In this document: positions 18,903 through 28,907 of the stretch, in pieces | How the letters are laid out: each line of letters begins with the position of its first letter | How positions within the stretch are numbered: position 1 is the first letter of the stretch | NCBI RefSeq assembly: GCF_013394855.1 | Contig: NZ_JABMLK010000002.1 | Location: 1,054,001-1,118,000 of the forward strand | Length of the DNA: 64,000 nucleotides | Direction of reading: 5' to 3' | Source: Limnobaculum xujianqingii | GTDB lineage: Bacteria > Pseudomonadota > Gammaproteobacteria > Enterobacterales > Enterobacteriaceae | Position numbers and translations under genes: made by a program | Notes under the pieces: generated by a model | The model's database searches: none | Told to the model about the DNA's origin: nothing | The model's input: only the letters and a program-made list of their open reading frames with translations

Positions 18903-21461
18903 ATGGACATTTGTAAAAACTATCCACGCAAATCGATAATTGCGGTAAGTCTGCTGTCGGCGTTATGTATACCTTATGCCGAGTCACAGGATTACTTTAA
19001 TCCTGCATTGCTTGAAATGACCAGTACTGCACCTCCTTCTGTCGATTTGTCTTCTTTTGAAGCAGGTACTCAGGCGCCGGGCACCTATCGTGTTGATGTT
19101 TTTATTAACAAGCAATTAGTCGATACCAAAGAGATTGAATTCAAGCAGGTTGAGACTGAATCGGGGAATAATCAGCTTCAGCCATGTCTGAGTGTGGCGC
19201 AGTTAAAAAGCTGGGGCGTTAAAACAGAAAATTATCCTGACCTTGGTGATATCAAGGCCCCGTGCGCTAAGCTGTCTGCTATTCCGCAAGCTATTGCTGA
19301 ATTTAAATTTAACGATCAGCGCTTAAATTTGAGTATTCCGCAGATTGCCATTGTTTCGTTCGCCAGAGGTTATGTTCCACCGGAGCAGTGGGATGATGGT
19401 ATTAATGCGCTGTTACTGAATTACAGTGTGTCGGCTTCTACTACGGTCATGCGCAATGGTTCTGGCGGTACGCAGAATAATCAATATGTTAACTTACGTC
19501 CGGGGGTGAACTTTGGTGCCTGGCGGTATCGTAACTACTCGACCTGGAATCATAGTGACGATGGGCAGAACAACTGGAATTCTGTATATAACTATGTTAC
19601 TCGCGACATTAAATCATTAAAAAGCCAACTGATATTAGGTGATAGTGTTTCACCTTCTGATGTATTTGACAGCGTTGCCTTTCGCGGTGCTCAAGCCTCT
19701 TCCGACGATGATATGTTGCCGGATAGCCAAAAAGGTTTTGCGCCCGTCATTCGGGGCATTGCGCGTAGTAATGCAGAAGTTACCATCGAGCAAAATGGCT
19801 ACACCATCTACAAAACTACCGTCCCACCGGGCGCATTTGAAATTAACGATATGTATCCTACCGGCGGTTCAGGTGATATGACGCTTATCATTAAAGAATC
19901 CGATGGTAGCGAACAAAGTTTAGTCATTCCTTATGCTTCTTTACCGGTATTACAACGTGAAGGGCGTCTTAAATATAGTCTGACCGGTGGACAAACCCGC
20001 TCTAATGATAGCAACAATCAAAAACTGAATTTTGGTCAGATGACGGCGATATATGGTATTCCCTGGGGCACAACAATTTATGGCGGTGCGCAGCAGGCTG
20101 ATAACAGATATACCTCAGTTGCATTGGGGACTGGCATTAATTTGGGCGATATCGGCGCACTATCGATGGATGTCACTCAGGCCTGGTCAAAGTTATCAGT
20201 TGAAAACGACTCATCGTCATTCGAACAGCGAGATGGCCAATCTTTGCGGGTGCGTTACAGTAAGAATATTGCCAAAACGGGAACTAACTTCAACGTGGCT
20301 GGCTATCGCTACTCTACCAGCGGTTATTACACTTTGCAGGATACGTTGAGTAACTATCACGATAATTTTGATAATAATATTGGTCGCCGTCGTAACCGTA
20401 CTGACGTCTCTTTATCACAAGATGTGGTGTTTGGCTCTGTATCACTGAGTTTGATTAATGAGGACTATTGGGATAAAAACCGCATGAGTTCGGTTAGTGT
20501 TGGTTATAACAATAGTTGGAAAAGCATTAGCTACGGTTTTAACTATACCTACAGCAAGAATTCAAGAGGTAGCAGCGATGATAACGATAATAATCAGAAA
20601 AACGTTGATCAACAGTTCTCTTTTAATGTCAGCATTCCATTAGATAAATGGTTAGCAGGCAGTAGTGCAACCTATAGCCTGAACAGTTCTAAAAACCGAT
20701 CGACTACCCATAACGTTGGCCTCAACGGTACTGCACTGGAAGATAATAACCTTAACTGGAGTGTGCAAGAGGGCTACGTTAGTGACGATCAGGCTAATAC
20801 CGGTAGTGCCAATGTTACCTATCAGGGAACCTATTCCAAACTTAACGCAGGTTATGGTTATGACGACTATGCCGATCGATTTAGCTATGGCATTCAGGGT
20901 GGGGTAGTGGTGCATGGTGATGGTGTAACGCTTTCTCAACCACTGAGCGATACCGTGGTGTTGGTTAAAGCGCCAGGGGCCAAAGACGTACCGGTTAATA
21001 ACCAAACCGGGGTGAAAACAGATTCCCGTGGCTATGCCGTTGTGCCTTATGCCTCACCTTATCGTAAGAGTGATATCTCTCTAAATACCGAAGACATTAA
21101 AGATAACAATCTGGAGTTGGATGATACCAGTAAAAGCGTTGTGCCAACACGCGGAGCAGTAGTGCGTGCTGAGTATATGACTCAAACCGGATTCAGGGCC
21201 TTGATTACTCTTGAGTATGCGAATGGCGTTATTCCTTTTGGTGCCATTGTTAGCAATACCAATACTGGCAATACAAAGGAATCGAGTAAAAGCAGTATCG
21301 TTGGAGATGACGGTCAAGTCTTTGTGGCTGGTTTGCAGGAAGAAGGTCAGCTTCAGGTGAAGTGGGGGAAATCAGCTAATGAACAATGCACGGTAAATTA
21401 CCGAATTTCTCCGCAAGAAACTACATCTGGCGTATTAATTTTGCGTGAAAAATGTCTTTAA
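18903..21461 (+). CDS. Outer membrane fimbrial usher
   Basis: I place the start at the ATG at 18903, giving 852 residues with a signal peptide (SIIAVSLLSALCIPYAES) directly before DYFNPALLEM, the usual mature start of ushers. The open frame extends 47 codons upstream into the chaperone gene but without a signal-like start. The order is N-terminal chaperone-binding domain, a 24-strand pore (about residues 140-650) with the plug domain near RGIARSNAEVTIEQNGYTIY, and C-terminal domains ending at CTVNYRISP. It exports and assembles the fimbria. Confidence 0.93.
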   Translation: MDICKNYPRKSIIAVSLLSALCIPYAESQDYFNPALLEMTSTAPPSVDLSSFEAGTQAPGTYRVDVFINKQLVDTKEIEFKQVETESGNNQLQPCLSVAQLKSWGVKTENYPDLGDIKAPCAKLSAIPQAIAEFKFNDQRLNLSIPQIAIVSFARGYVPPEQWDDGINALLLNYSVSASTTVMRNGSGGTQNNQYVNLRPGVNFGAWRYRNYSTWNHSDDGQNNWNSVYNYVTRDIKSLKSQLILGDSVSPSDVFDSVAFRGAQASSDDDMLPDSQKGFAPVIRGIARSNAEVTIEQNGYTIYKTTVPPGAFEINDMYPTGGSGDMTLIIKESDGSEQSLVIPYASLPVLQREGRLKYSLTGGQTRSNDSNNQKLNFGQMTAIYGIPWGTTIYGGAQQADNRYTSVALGTGINLGDIGALSMDVTQAWSKLSVENDSSSFEQRDGQSLRVRYSKNIAKTGTNFNVAGYRYSTSGYYTLQDTLSNYHDNFDNNIGRRRNRTDVSLSQDVVFGSVSLSLINEDYWDKNRMSSVSVGYNNSWKSISYGFNYTYSKNSRGSSDDNDNNQKNVDQQFSFNVSIPLDKWLAGSSATYSLNSSKNRSTTHNVGLNGTALEDNNLNWSVQEGYVSDDQANTGSANVTYQGTYSKLNAGYGYDDYADRFSYGIQGGVVVHGDGVTLSQPLSDTVVLVKAPGAKDVPVNNQTGVKTDSRGYAVVPYASPYRKSDISLNTEDIKDNNLELDDTSKSVVPTRGAVVRAEYMTQTGFRALITLEYANGVIPFGAIVSNTNTGNTKESSKSSIVGDDGQVFVAGLQEEGQLQVKWGKSANEQCTVNYRISPQETTSGVLILREKCL

Positions 21462-21478
21462 AGGCAAGGAGCATAATC

Positions 21479-22060
21479 ATGACAGGAATCGACAGCAAGA
21501 ACGTTAAAGGCAGCCATTGGCGCCACAAATTATGGTCAAAAGGATATCTGTTTCTGGGGTTGATGGGCATGGTTTTTAATGCCGCAGCATACAACGATTC
21601 TGACTCGGTACCTTTTAACGTCACGGGTTCTATATATGCATCGTCATGTACCGTTACTTTCCCGGGTGATATAAATCTGGGTACTTACTATCGACAAAAT
21701 ATATCTATAGCAGGTGCGAATACATCGGATGTTCCGGTCACGGTTAACCTGACTGATTGCTCACCTTTTATCAGTAAAGCTACTGCAACCTTTAGCGGAA
21801 CCTCTTATACCGAAGACTCTGGCTATGGAGCCATTCTGTATGCCAATAGTATCGCGGATGGTGCTCAGGATCTGGGATTACAGCTATTTAATAGCGACCC
21901 GGTGGTTCCTCTAGGCAACAATACTACATATGTCGTCAATATTGACCCCGTAACAAAATCGGTCTCATTAAATATGACCGCCCGTATGTATACCCCACAT
22001 GGTGCTCCAACCGCGGGTGATTTTAGTGCTGCTGTCACCATCAACTTTACTTATCAGTAA
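21479..22060 (+). CDS. Minor fimbrial subunit
   Basis: The 193-residue secreted protein starts at the ATG at 21479, with AAGGA eight bases upstream. An earlier in-frame ATG overlaps the usher end. A basic N-terminus precedes the hydrophobic stretch GYLFLGLMGMVFNAAA. The mature domain has the paired cysteines of pilins (ASSCTVTFPG and LTDCSPF) and ends with VTINFTYQ. It lies between the usher and the tip protein, so it is probably an adaptor or terminal shaft subunit. It has little visible similarity to the major pilin beyond the fold markers. Confidence 0.85.
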   Translation: MTGIDSKNVKGSHWRHKLWSKGYLFLGLMGMVFNAAAYNDSDSVPFNVTGSIYASSCTVTFPGDINLGTYYRQNISIAGANTSDVPVTVNLTDCSPFISKATATFSGTSYTEDSGYGAILYANSIADGAQDLGLQLFNSDPVVPLGNNTTYVVNIDPVTKSVSLNMTARMYTPHGAPTAGDFSAAVTINFTYQ

Positions 22061-22094
22061 GTTTTGTTATGGCTTGAGATGAAATGGAAGTCTT

Positions 22095-23171
22095 ATGAAA
22101 AAATATTTATTTTTAGTTCTGGTTTTGTTTGGTTCAATCACTGAGGCTCAGGCGGTTTGTGAGCGCGCCTGGTTGACTGATATTGCAACGTCAAATCTGA
22201 CCTTACCTAGACAAATTGTGGTAGAGAGCCGTAATTATCAGGGTGGAGAAGTAATTTATTCATCCGGATGGCCGGGTTCCAGACCTTCGAGTGCGCAGAT
22301 TAACGGTTGTGGTAGCAACTATGTTGTTGGTTTTTATTATATGAACCCACCACAATCCAATGGAACGCCTATGGGTGATATGGTGTTTCCGACAGGCCTT
22401 GCCGGGCTTGGAGTGAAAATTTCCACCATGAACCAGGCCGGTCCCTATGATTATGTCAGAGCGATTGATAATAGCTTTCAGCCTGGGGATGGAAAACCTA
22501 AACATAAGTTAGATAACCCCAGCTATAATTTTCAATTGATCGCGACAGGTGGACCTATCAGCTCAGGAACGCTCTCGTTTGGTTCGCCGGTAGCAAGGGT
22601 TGATTTTCGCGATAGTCCTGGAAAAACCTTAGGAGAGGCATCAGTAGGTTCTCAATTAACAGTATCTACCAGTATGATTACCGTAAGAGCGATGGGATGT
22701 AACGTTACCGGTTCCCCGGTTAATTTACCGTTAGGCAATATTAAACTGTCTGATTTTGATTCTAATACTAAAGTCGGAACGGCTTCAGCGCCATTAACTT
22801 TGGATTGTGAGCAGGGAACCAACGTTACGTTATCCGTTGCTGCTCCTCAGGTTACTTCAGGGGACACCGCCAATAATACGATTATTGCCTTAACTAATGC
22901 TGGTTCTCCGGGAGTTGCCAGCAATGTTGGTGTACAACTTGGGATTCAGTCCAGCGTATATAATACCAACAATAATGGCCTGCCGTTGAATACACCCATT
23001 GCACTGGCGACCTCTAAGCGCACCAGTGATGGTAATGGTACGGTTAATATTTTTGGTGGAGCACCAGCCTCAATACCGATGACGATTACTGCGACTTACT
23101 ATAAAACGGCAAGCCCGGTTGGTCCTGGTTTGGCAAATGCCACAGGAACATTGAATTTTACCTACAACTAA
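22095..23171 (+). CDS. Two-domain fimbrial tip adhesin candidate
   Basis: The 358-residue precursor has a signal peptide (MKKYLFLVLVLFGSITEAQA). It then has an N-terminal domain of about 170 residues carrying its own cysteines (AVCERAW, NGCGSNY), and a C-terminal pilin domain with a cysteine pair (AMGCNVTG, TLDCEQGT) ending in GTLNFTYN. This two-domain layout and the last position in the operon are typical of FimH-like tip adhesins. The N-terminal lectin-like domain shows no similarity to a receptor-binding family that I recognise, so the ligand is unknown. Confidence 0.85.
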   Translation: MKKYLFLVLVLFGSITEAQAVCERAWLTDIATSNLTLPRQIVVESRNYQGGEVIYSSGWPGSRPSSAQINGCGSNYVVGFYYMNPPQSNGTPMGDMVFPTGLAGLGVKISTMNQAGPYDYVRAIDNSFQPGDGKPKHKLDNPSYNFQLIATGGPISSGTLSFGSPVARVDFRDSPGKTLGEASVGSQLTVSTSMITVRAMGCNVTGSPVNLPLGNIKLSDFDSNTKVGTASAPLTLDCEQGTNVTLSVAAPQVTSGDTANNTIIALTNAGSPGVASNVGVQLGIQSSVYNTNNNGLPLNTPIALATSKRTSDGNGTVNIFGGAPASIPMTITATYYKTASPVGPGLANATGTLNFTYN

Positions 23172-23184
23172 TGTATAGCGGACG

Positions 23185-23206
23185 GGGCATAATAAAGATT
23201 ATGCCC
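23185..23206. terminator. Hairpin between the convergent adhesin and dusC genes
   Basis: GGGCATAAT and ATTATGCCC form a perfect 9-bp stem with an AAAG loop. Neither side has a strong T-run, so it may act weakly in both directions. Confidence 0.5.
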
Positions 23207-23215
23207 AATGAAAAG

Positions 23216-24151
23216 TTATTTGAATGGAATAATGGCGCTGGATAGCTGCTGTTTATCAGTAATTGTTCTGACGATGGCAAACAATTCAGATGCTTCATCA
23301 TATTCTTTGCGCAAATATCCTAACCATTGCTTAGTTCTGGCAATGTTATACAAACCTGTATCAAATGGATTTTCAGTCTGAACGTATTTTTTTAGTAACT
23401 GCAAGACCTGTTCCCAGGGCATCTTATCTTGTTGCTGCTTAATCACTGCGCCTAAATTTGGGACGTTCAATGCACCCCTGCCCACCATCAGATCCTGACA
23501 ACCGGTTATCTCCAGACAGCGTTGAGCGTCTTCAATACTCCAGATTTCACCGTTAGCAATGACCGGAATGGATAAGCGCTGGCGAATATCGCCAATAGCC
23601 TGCCAGTTGATTTTGTCTGCTTTATAGCCATCTTCTTTAGTACGCCCGTGAACCACCAGTTCGCTGGCACCACCTTGCTGTGCTGCATCAGCAATTTCAA
23701 AACGATGGTCGATAGATTCCCAGCCCAGACGAATCTTCACCGAGACGGTTTTATCGGAGGCAACCGCCTGACGCATAGCTCGAGTGACCTGATAGATAAT
23801 TTCTGGTGTTTTTAGCAGGCTGGCACCACCATCACCGCCAACTACGCGCTTGGCAGGGCAGCCACAGTTAAGGTCAACACCATGAGATCCCAACTCAGTT
23901 ACCCGAAAGGCATTTTCCGCCATCCATTGCGGGGAATTACCCAATAACTGAACGCGTACTGGTGTACCGGATTTGGTTCGGCCACCGTTACGCAACTCCG
24001 GACAAAAACGATAGAAAGCTTTGGCTGAAAGTAGGGTATTCACCACCCGGACAAATTCGGTGACGCAAAGGTCATAGTCATTAATCTCTGTGAGAAGCTC
24101 ACGAACAAAGGCATCCAATACACCTTCCATTGGAGCTAACATTACACGCAT
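23216..24151 (-). CDS. dusC: tRNA-dihydrouridine(16) synthase DusC
   Basis: DusC is an FMN enzyme that reduces uridine 16 of tRNA to dihydrouridine. The 311-residue protein starts [20 protein letters not shown]. It has the catalytic cysteine motif [20 protein letters not shown], plus [17 protein letters not shown] and ANGEIWS of the Dus barrel. The start sequence [10 protein letters not shown] is typical of the DusC subfamily. In E. coli, dusC lies in the same yohC-yohJ neighbourhood, here split by the fimbrial operon. Confidence 0.95.
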   Translation of the reverse strand: MRVMLAPMEGVLDAFVRELLTEINDYDLCVTEFVRVVNTLLSAKAFYRFCPELRNGGRTKSGTPVRVQLLGNSPQWMAENAFRVTELGSHGVDLNCGCPAKRVVGGDGGASLLKTPEIIYQVTRAMRQAVASDKTVSVKIRLGWESIDHRFEIADAAQQGGASELVVHGRTKEDGYKADKINWQAIGDIRQRLSIPVIANGEIWSIEDAQRCLEITGCQDLMVGRGALNVPNLGAVIKQQQDKMPWEQVLQLLKKYVQTENPFDTGLYNIARTKQWLGYLRKEYDEASELFAIVRTITDKQQLSSAIIPFK

Positions 24152-24227
24152 GGGATCACCGAATAATAGATAAAAAGAAGCGGGTGCATTCTGTCACACC
24201 CACCTCAGAGATATCAATGCTGTCAGA

Positions 24228-26336
24228 CTACTCTTGGTCTTTTTTCACTACCTCTTGTCCTTTTTCATTATAGGTAGCGCCGTTGTACTGGGTATAAGTC
24301 GCTTTGTCGCTATCCTGACGGTTGGTATAGCTGGATAATGAATCCGTAAAGGTGTGAATAATCTGATTATCGGCATTAATTAGAAGAGAGCTGCCGCCTT
24401 TTTCAACTTTGGCACTGCCACCCTGAAACATTTCTGCCGATCGATATATCAACGGAATAACCACCTTGCCTGACGTATTGATATAACCATATTCATTCTT
24501 GATTCCTTTCACTGCAGCCAGACCGTTAGAGAAAGGATAAATAGTTTCGAATTTGCTGACATCAAGACCTGCATTCTTTCCATTACGGTTAATATAATAA
24601 CGTTTACCGTTGGCATCAGTTACCGGCATCAGCCCATCTTTACCAAAGCCGGAAAAGCTATCCAACTGATAATAATGACTGTCATTGAGTTTTTTTCCAT
24701 TTACATCGTAAATATCATAATGTTGATACAGGTAATATTTATCATTTTCAATGGCATAGTATGGGGTATTACCTTTTAGCGGTTCAATAGTGCGAGTGGT
24801 GTATTGGGTAATGATATTGTTACCGTCAAAGGTAACCTGATCAAAAGTACCTTTTAGAATAAGTCGAAGGTCATGGCTATTATATATTTCGTAGTTACGA
24901 TCAAACTTTTTATTATTGACGTTATAAGCACCGAAAAAATTCTCGGTTATATCAATACCATAATATTTAACGGGTAATATGATTTGATGAGTTTGTATAT
25001 TCAACAGCCCGATAATACGATGGCGATCGTTTTCTTTAGTAATATCAATATATTTATCTTGCTTTGGTTCAGGTTTGTATTCGGTAAAAGCAAAAGGCTG
25101 AGGTTTAAGACGTTTCTCGTTTTTTTCCAATAGATGGACTGAGGCATCATTTACACTTTTATGTGCCTCTGCGGCGTAATAATAATCACCAACAGCGTGC
25201 TCAAGACGGCTATAGCCAGGAGCAATAATCCATTCACCCTGTTCGGATATCAATCCATATTTTTTCCCGGTTTTATCTTGAGCACTGATCATGCCATTAA
25301 AGTAACGTTGTAGACTTTGCGTTAGCTGAAAAGAATAGATTTCTCTTTTTGATTCCGGACGCATAAATAAGTTAATGGCCGAAACCTCCCCCTGGAACTG
25401 ATAAGTAGCAATGAAACTTGGCGGATGGGTTTTATGTGCCTGTTCCTGAGAAGGGTAGTTATTGATAAAAAACTGCAGTAATGCCTCTTTATCCTTAATT
25501 TGATGGCTTTCTATTTGTTGCAGAGCCCGATCGGTAAAGGTGTGGAGCAGAGCGACATAATAATTATCATTGCTATAAGATGAAGACCCAAGCGGTTTTA
25601 ATGCCAGACCACTACTATCCAATCCTTCAACATGCAGAATATTTTGATGAACGGATTCGGGTAGCTTAAGTTCTACTTCGTGGCCAGACATTTGCACCAG
25701 TTCTATTTGTTCCTGAATAGATTTATCACCATGATTAAAGTGCAATTGTTTTGGCAAAAGTGGCAACGTGTAGCTTGCGGTCATTGAAATACTGGCAATG
25801 CGTTTGGTGCCATTAAACGTTCCTTTAGCTTCAGTATCCGAATCATTTACTGCTACGGTAGTACCATCAGTAAAGGTGATACTGGTAATTTTTAGTTCGT
25901 TGTTGGGATAGTTGTAATCATCATATCTTTCAATTAATTGTGGAAGATAGTAGGAGCGGTAGTCGGTTATAATCGAGGATAAATCGCCAGTGATGGAGCG
26001 ACTAAATGACAAATTATTTAAGTACTCATGGTATTTATTGTTTATTTCTATAGCAGATAACGGCATAAATTTATCAATATGCTCAATCTCCTGACTCGTT
26101 GATGAACTGGAGGAAATACGCATTGAACCAAAATCCTGATACTTTTTCAGACTATCGGACTGTTCACGCAGCATTTTCTTTATCTCAGGAAAGCTGTGTT
26201 TTTTAAATTCTTCGCGAAGTTCCGCTTCCATTTCAGGGGTTATTGCATGCTCTTGTGCCAGTAAATGAGTGCTACACAGTAAACTCAGTGAGAGTAAGGC
26301 ATATTTCAACGGAGAGTGAAAAAGCATTTTTGACAT
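24228..26336 (-). CDS. Large secreted protein with degenerate WG-like repeats
   Basis: The 702-residue protein has a Sec signal peptide (YALLSLSLLCSTHLLA, cut before QEHA), then a charged N-terminal helical stretch (EMEAELREEFKKH). The second half carries repeats resembling WG (KWG) repeats, such as KYGLISEQGEWIIAPGYS near residue 355 and EYGYINTSGKVVIPLIY near residue 640. Such repeats form beta-propeller-like surfaces. No enzymatic motif is visible. It is probably periplasmic or surface exposed. It is transcribed alone; the only close neighbour, on the opposite strand, is another secreted protein of unknown function. I do not recognise an E. coli homologue. Confidence 0.75.
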   Translation of the reverse strand: MSKMLFHSPLKYALLSLSLLCSTHLLAQEHAITPEMEAELREEFKKHSFPEIKKMLREQSDSLKKYQDFGSMRISSSSSTSQEIEHIDKFMPLSAIEINNKYHEYLNNLSFSRSITGDLSSIITDYRSYYLPQLIERYDDYNYPNNELKITSITFTDGTTVAVNDSDTEAKGTFNGTKRIASISMTASYTLPLLPKQLHFNHGDKSIQEQIELVQMSGHEVELKLPESVHQNILHVEGLDSSGLALKPLGSSSYSNDNYYVALLHTFTDRALQQIESHQIKDKEALLQFFINNYPSQEQAHKTHPPSFIATYQFQGEVSAINLFMRPESKREIYSFQLTQSLQRYFNGMISAQDKTGKKYGLISEQGEWIIAPGYSRLEHAVGDYYYAAEAHKSVNDASVHLLEKNEKRLKPQPFAFTEYKPEPKQDKYIDITKENDRHRIIGLLNIQTHQIILPVKYYGIDITENFFGAYNVNNKKFDRNYEIYNSHDLRLILKGTFDQVTFDGNNIITQYTTRTIEPLKGNTPYYAIENDKYYLYQHYDIYDVNGKKLNDSHYYQLDSFSGFGKDGLMPVTDANGKRYYINRNGKNAGLDVSKFETIYPFSNGLAAVKGIKNEYGYINTSGKVVIPLIYRSAEMFQGGSAKVEKGGSSLLINADNQIIHTFTDSLSSYTNRQDSDKATYTQYNGATYNEKGQEVVKKDQE

Positions 26337-26594
26337 AGGGAAAAAATCCTTTTAATACAAATTAAGCAGGCTGTTCTGAAATCAGTTATTCCTGATGGTG
26401 ATTTTGCCATGATATCGATAATTCTTTATTAAAAATAAATTCAACCTGTGTGATTTATCGAGTAAGCAAAATTAAATATTAAACACAGCATTATTTATCC
26501 TAAACAAACCTGATAATTTTATTCGTAATCGTCCAATCTGGTACATACTGTTTATATTCTTTTTACTATTTTAGAATCCAACAGGAAAGCAGCC

Positions 26595-27155
26595 ATGCTC
26601 AGACAAAATAAGGTCTTTAAGCCTTTGTGTAGCGTTTATCAACGATTAATGGGTGTTCTGGCTGTAACCCTGATATTACTTCCCTTAGGGTTGGTTCAGG
26701 CCGCGGAAGACAATGCCAGTGTTTCTTTTGCCGGTAATTATCGAATCGTCGATCCTGAAAGCGGTGAAGTATCACCACCAATATTACGCATTAGCCCATA
26801 TCAGAAAGGTGAAGAAGAAAACCTGACAGAAAGCCAGCTGAAAAAACGTGCCTGGGTTGCCGAAGATATTGAGACGAAAGAAAAAGTATTTTTTGACCGA
26901 ATGGATGAAAAGGATAGCGAAGTAGCTGCCGGGCTGAAAGCTCACGGTTGGGAATGTACTGTTTCTTCTCATTTATTGCTGTGTGGCGGTAAAGCGGGTG
27001 AAAAACCGTTTGATGGTGAAGATTTTATCAGTCAAACCGGTTGGTTATTAATTGTGTTGCATCAGGGGCCGGTAGAGTTAATTAAATGTGGTGCAGAAAG
27101 CTGCGACGAACCATCGGAACAACAAACACCAAATAATGATGACAACATTCTGTAA
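26595..27155 (+). CDS. Secreted protein of unknown function
   Basis: This 186-residue protein has a strong signal peptide (MGVLAVTLILLPLGLVQA, cut before AEDN) and a good ribosome site (AGGAAAG, seven bases upstream). The mature part has about 150 residues and is acidic, with four cysteines in two close sets (WECTVSSHLLLCGG and IKCGAESC) that could form two disulfides. It ends in a Glu/Asn-rich tail. I do not recognise a family. It stands divergently from the WG-repeat protein, sharing a 258-bp AT-rich intergenic region, and 90 bp before an aldo/keto reductase. Confidence 0.7.
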   Translation: MLRQNKVFKPLCSVYQRLMGVLAVTLILLPLGLVQAAEDNASVSFAGNYRIVDPESGEVSPPILRISPYQKGEEENLTESQLKKRAWVAEDIETKEKVFFDRMDEKDSEVAAGLKAHGWECTVSSHLLLCGGKAGEKPFDGEDFISQTGWLLIVLHQGPVELIKCGAESCDEPSEQQTPNNDDNIL

Positions 27156-27245
27156 TTGCGGCATCTGAAGGGTTTCTTAAATAACAACTATGAGAGGATA
27201 TCAATAGAATCTATTTAATTTGAAATTAAGCATAAGGACTAAAGC

Positions 27246-28085
27246 ATGAAAAAAAGAGGGCTACAGGATAAAGTAAAGCTTAATAATGGTGTACTTATGC
27301 TTCAACATGGATTTGGGGTATATAAAATCGATAATCAGGCAGATGCTGAAATTGCTATCAGTAAAGCGTTGGAAGTAGGGTATCGTTCATTTGATACCGC
27401 TCAGCTTTATCACAATGAAGGTATTTTGGGTAACTTGTTGCAGCAGAGCGGCATTACCCGAGATGAACTGTTTATCACCACCAAAATTGGTGATGAGAAT
27501 CAAGGCTATGATGCAACACTGTCATCCTTTGAACAGTCAATGAAGGCACTTAAACTGGATACGCTGGATTTACTGCTAGTACACTGGCCCAGCCAACAAC
27601 ATTTTTTCGATACCTGGCGAGCTCTGGAACGGCTATATAAAGAGATGCGGGTACGTGCTATCGGCGTTTGTAACTTCAATGCCAGCCACCTCGATAGGTT
27701 AGCCAATATGGCAACCGTAGTGCCAGCTGTGAATCAAATTGAATGTCATCCTTATCTGACACAATACCCACTGAAGGATTATCTGAAACAGCATAAAATG
27801 ATTGCTGAAGCCTGGAGTCCTTTAGGTAGGGGAATTGTTCTTGACGATCCGCTACTAAAAACCATTGCAAATTCTTATCATAAGAGCCCGGCTCAGGTAG
27901 TGCTCCGCTGGCACCTACAGCAGGATATGGTGATTATTCCTAAATCAGTTACTCCATCCCGTATTGCAGAAAACGTTGATATTTATGATTTTGCATTGTC
28001 AGAAGAACATATGACAATGATTGATGGGTTAAATCGTGATTATCGCACCGGACACGACCCGGACGATGTTTATCTGAAAATCTGA
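27246..28085 (+). CDS. Aldo/keto reductase
   Basis: The 279-residue cytoplasmic NADPH-dependent reductase shows the full AKR catalytic tetrad: Asp50 and Tyr55 in FDTAQLYHNE, Lys80 in ITTKIG, and His113 in LLVHWP. It also shows the NADPH-binding segment IIPKSVTPSRIAEN near the C-terminus. It resembles the DkgA/DkgB group (2,5-diketogluconate and methylglyoxal reductases), but the exact substrate is not predictable. AAGGA lies upstream of the ATG at 27246. It appears to be a single-gene unit ending in the strong hairpin at 28112. Confidence 0.9.
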   Translation: MKKRGLQDKVKLNNGVLMLQHGFGVYKIDNQADAEIAISKALEVGYRSFDTAQLYHNEGILGNLLQQSGITRDELFITTKIGDENQGYDATLSSFEQSMKALKLDTLDLLLVHWPSQQHFFDTWRALERLYKEMRVRAIGVCNFNASHLDRLANMATVVPAVNQIECHPYLTQYPLKDYLKQHKMIAEAWSPLGRGIVLDDPLLKTIANSYHKSPAQVVLRWHLQQDMVIIPKSVTPSRIAENVDIYDFALSEEHMTMIDGLNRDYRTGHDPDDVYLKI

Positions 28086-28111
28086 TTGGCTTTAGACTTG
28101 AAGTGAAAGTC

Positions 28112-28140
28112 TTGAGGCGGATAGATATTATCCGCCTCAA
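28112..28140. terminator. Bidirectional terminator between the aldo/keto reductase and moeB
   Basis: TTGAGGCGGATA and TATCCGCCTCAA form a perfect 12-bp stem with a 5-base loop. A-rich sequence follows on the plus strand and moeB converges from the right, so the hairpin could serve both genes. Confidence 0.7.
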
Positions 28141-28145
28141 AAATA

Positions 28146-28904
28146 TTAGGCGCTGGTGCGACAAACCTGACAGTCAGGATCCCGCGGTAATTTCATTTCC
28201 CTGAACTGCATGGTCATTGCATCAAGCGTTAACAATTTCCCTGCCAAAGGCGTGCCAAATCCGGTCAGAACTTTGATCGCCTCAGTAGCCTGCATCGCCC
28301 CAATAATACCTACCACCGGCGACATAACGCCTGCTTCAACGCAGGTTAACGCTTCACTACCAAATAGCCGGCTGAGACAGCGATAACAAGGTTCATTTTG
28401 TTGATAGGTAAAAACGCTGATTTGACCTTCCATACGAATGGCCGCTCCGGAAACCATGGGTTTACGCAGCGCAAAGCAGTGTTGGTTTAAGCGATTGCGA
28501 ATATCAACATTATCGGTACAGTCCAGTACGATATCCACTTGAGCTATCAATGCCTGAAGTTGGTTATCGTCAAGATTTTTATTGACCGTATGTAATGCCA
28601 CATTCGGGTTGATATCAGCCAACGTCATTCTGGCCGATTCTACCTTTGCCATACCAATACGATCGTCACGATGTAAAATTTGACGCTGCAGATTAGACAG
28701 AGAGACCGTATCAAAATCCAGCAGGGTTAACGAACCAATACCCGCCGCACACAGATACTGGGAGGCAGGGCAACCCAATCCTCCTAAACCAACGATCAAC
28801 GCGGAAGAGGCTTTTAGCTTCTCCTGACCATCAAAATCAAACCCTCTCAGGATAATTTGGCGGTTATAACGTAGCGTTTCGGCATCGCTTAATTCCGGCA
28901 GCAT
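28146..28904 (-). CDS. moeB: Molybdopterin-synthase adenylyltransferase
   Basis: MoeB adenylates the C-terminal Gly-Gly of MoaD so that it can be loaded with sulfur for molybdopterin synthesis. The 252-residue E1-like protein has the nucleotide-binding motif VGLGGLGCPASQYL, the R-finger and DCTDNVDIRN segments, and two zinc-binding CxxC pairs (CYRCL and CQVC). E. coli MoeB is 249 residues. The start is 3 bp after the moeA stop, so moeA-moeB form an operon as in E. coli. Confidence 0.96.
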   Translation of the reverse strand: MLPELSDAETLRYNRQIILRGFDFDGQEKLKASSALIVGLGGLGCPASQYLCAAGIGSLTLLDFDTVSLSNLQRQILHRDDRIGMAKVESARMTLADINPNVALHTVNKNLDDNQLQALIAQVDIVLDCTDNVDIRNRLNQHCFALRKPMVSGAAIRMEGQISVFTYQQNEPCYRCLSRLFGSEALTCVEAGVMSPVVGIIGAMQATEAIKVLTGFGTPLAGKLLTLDAMTMQFREMKLPRDPDCQVCRTSA

Positions 28905-28907
28905 GTT

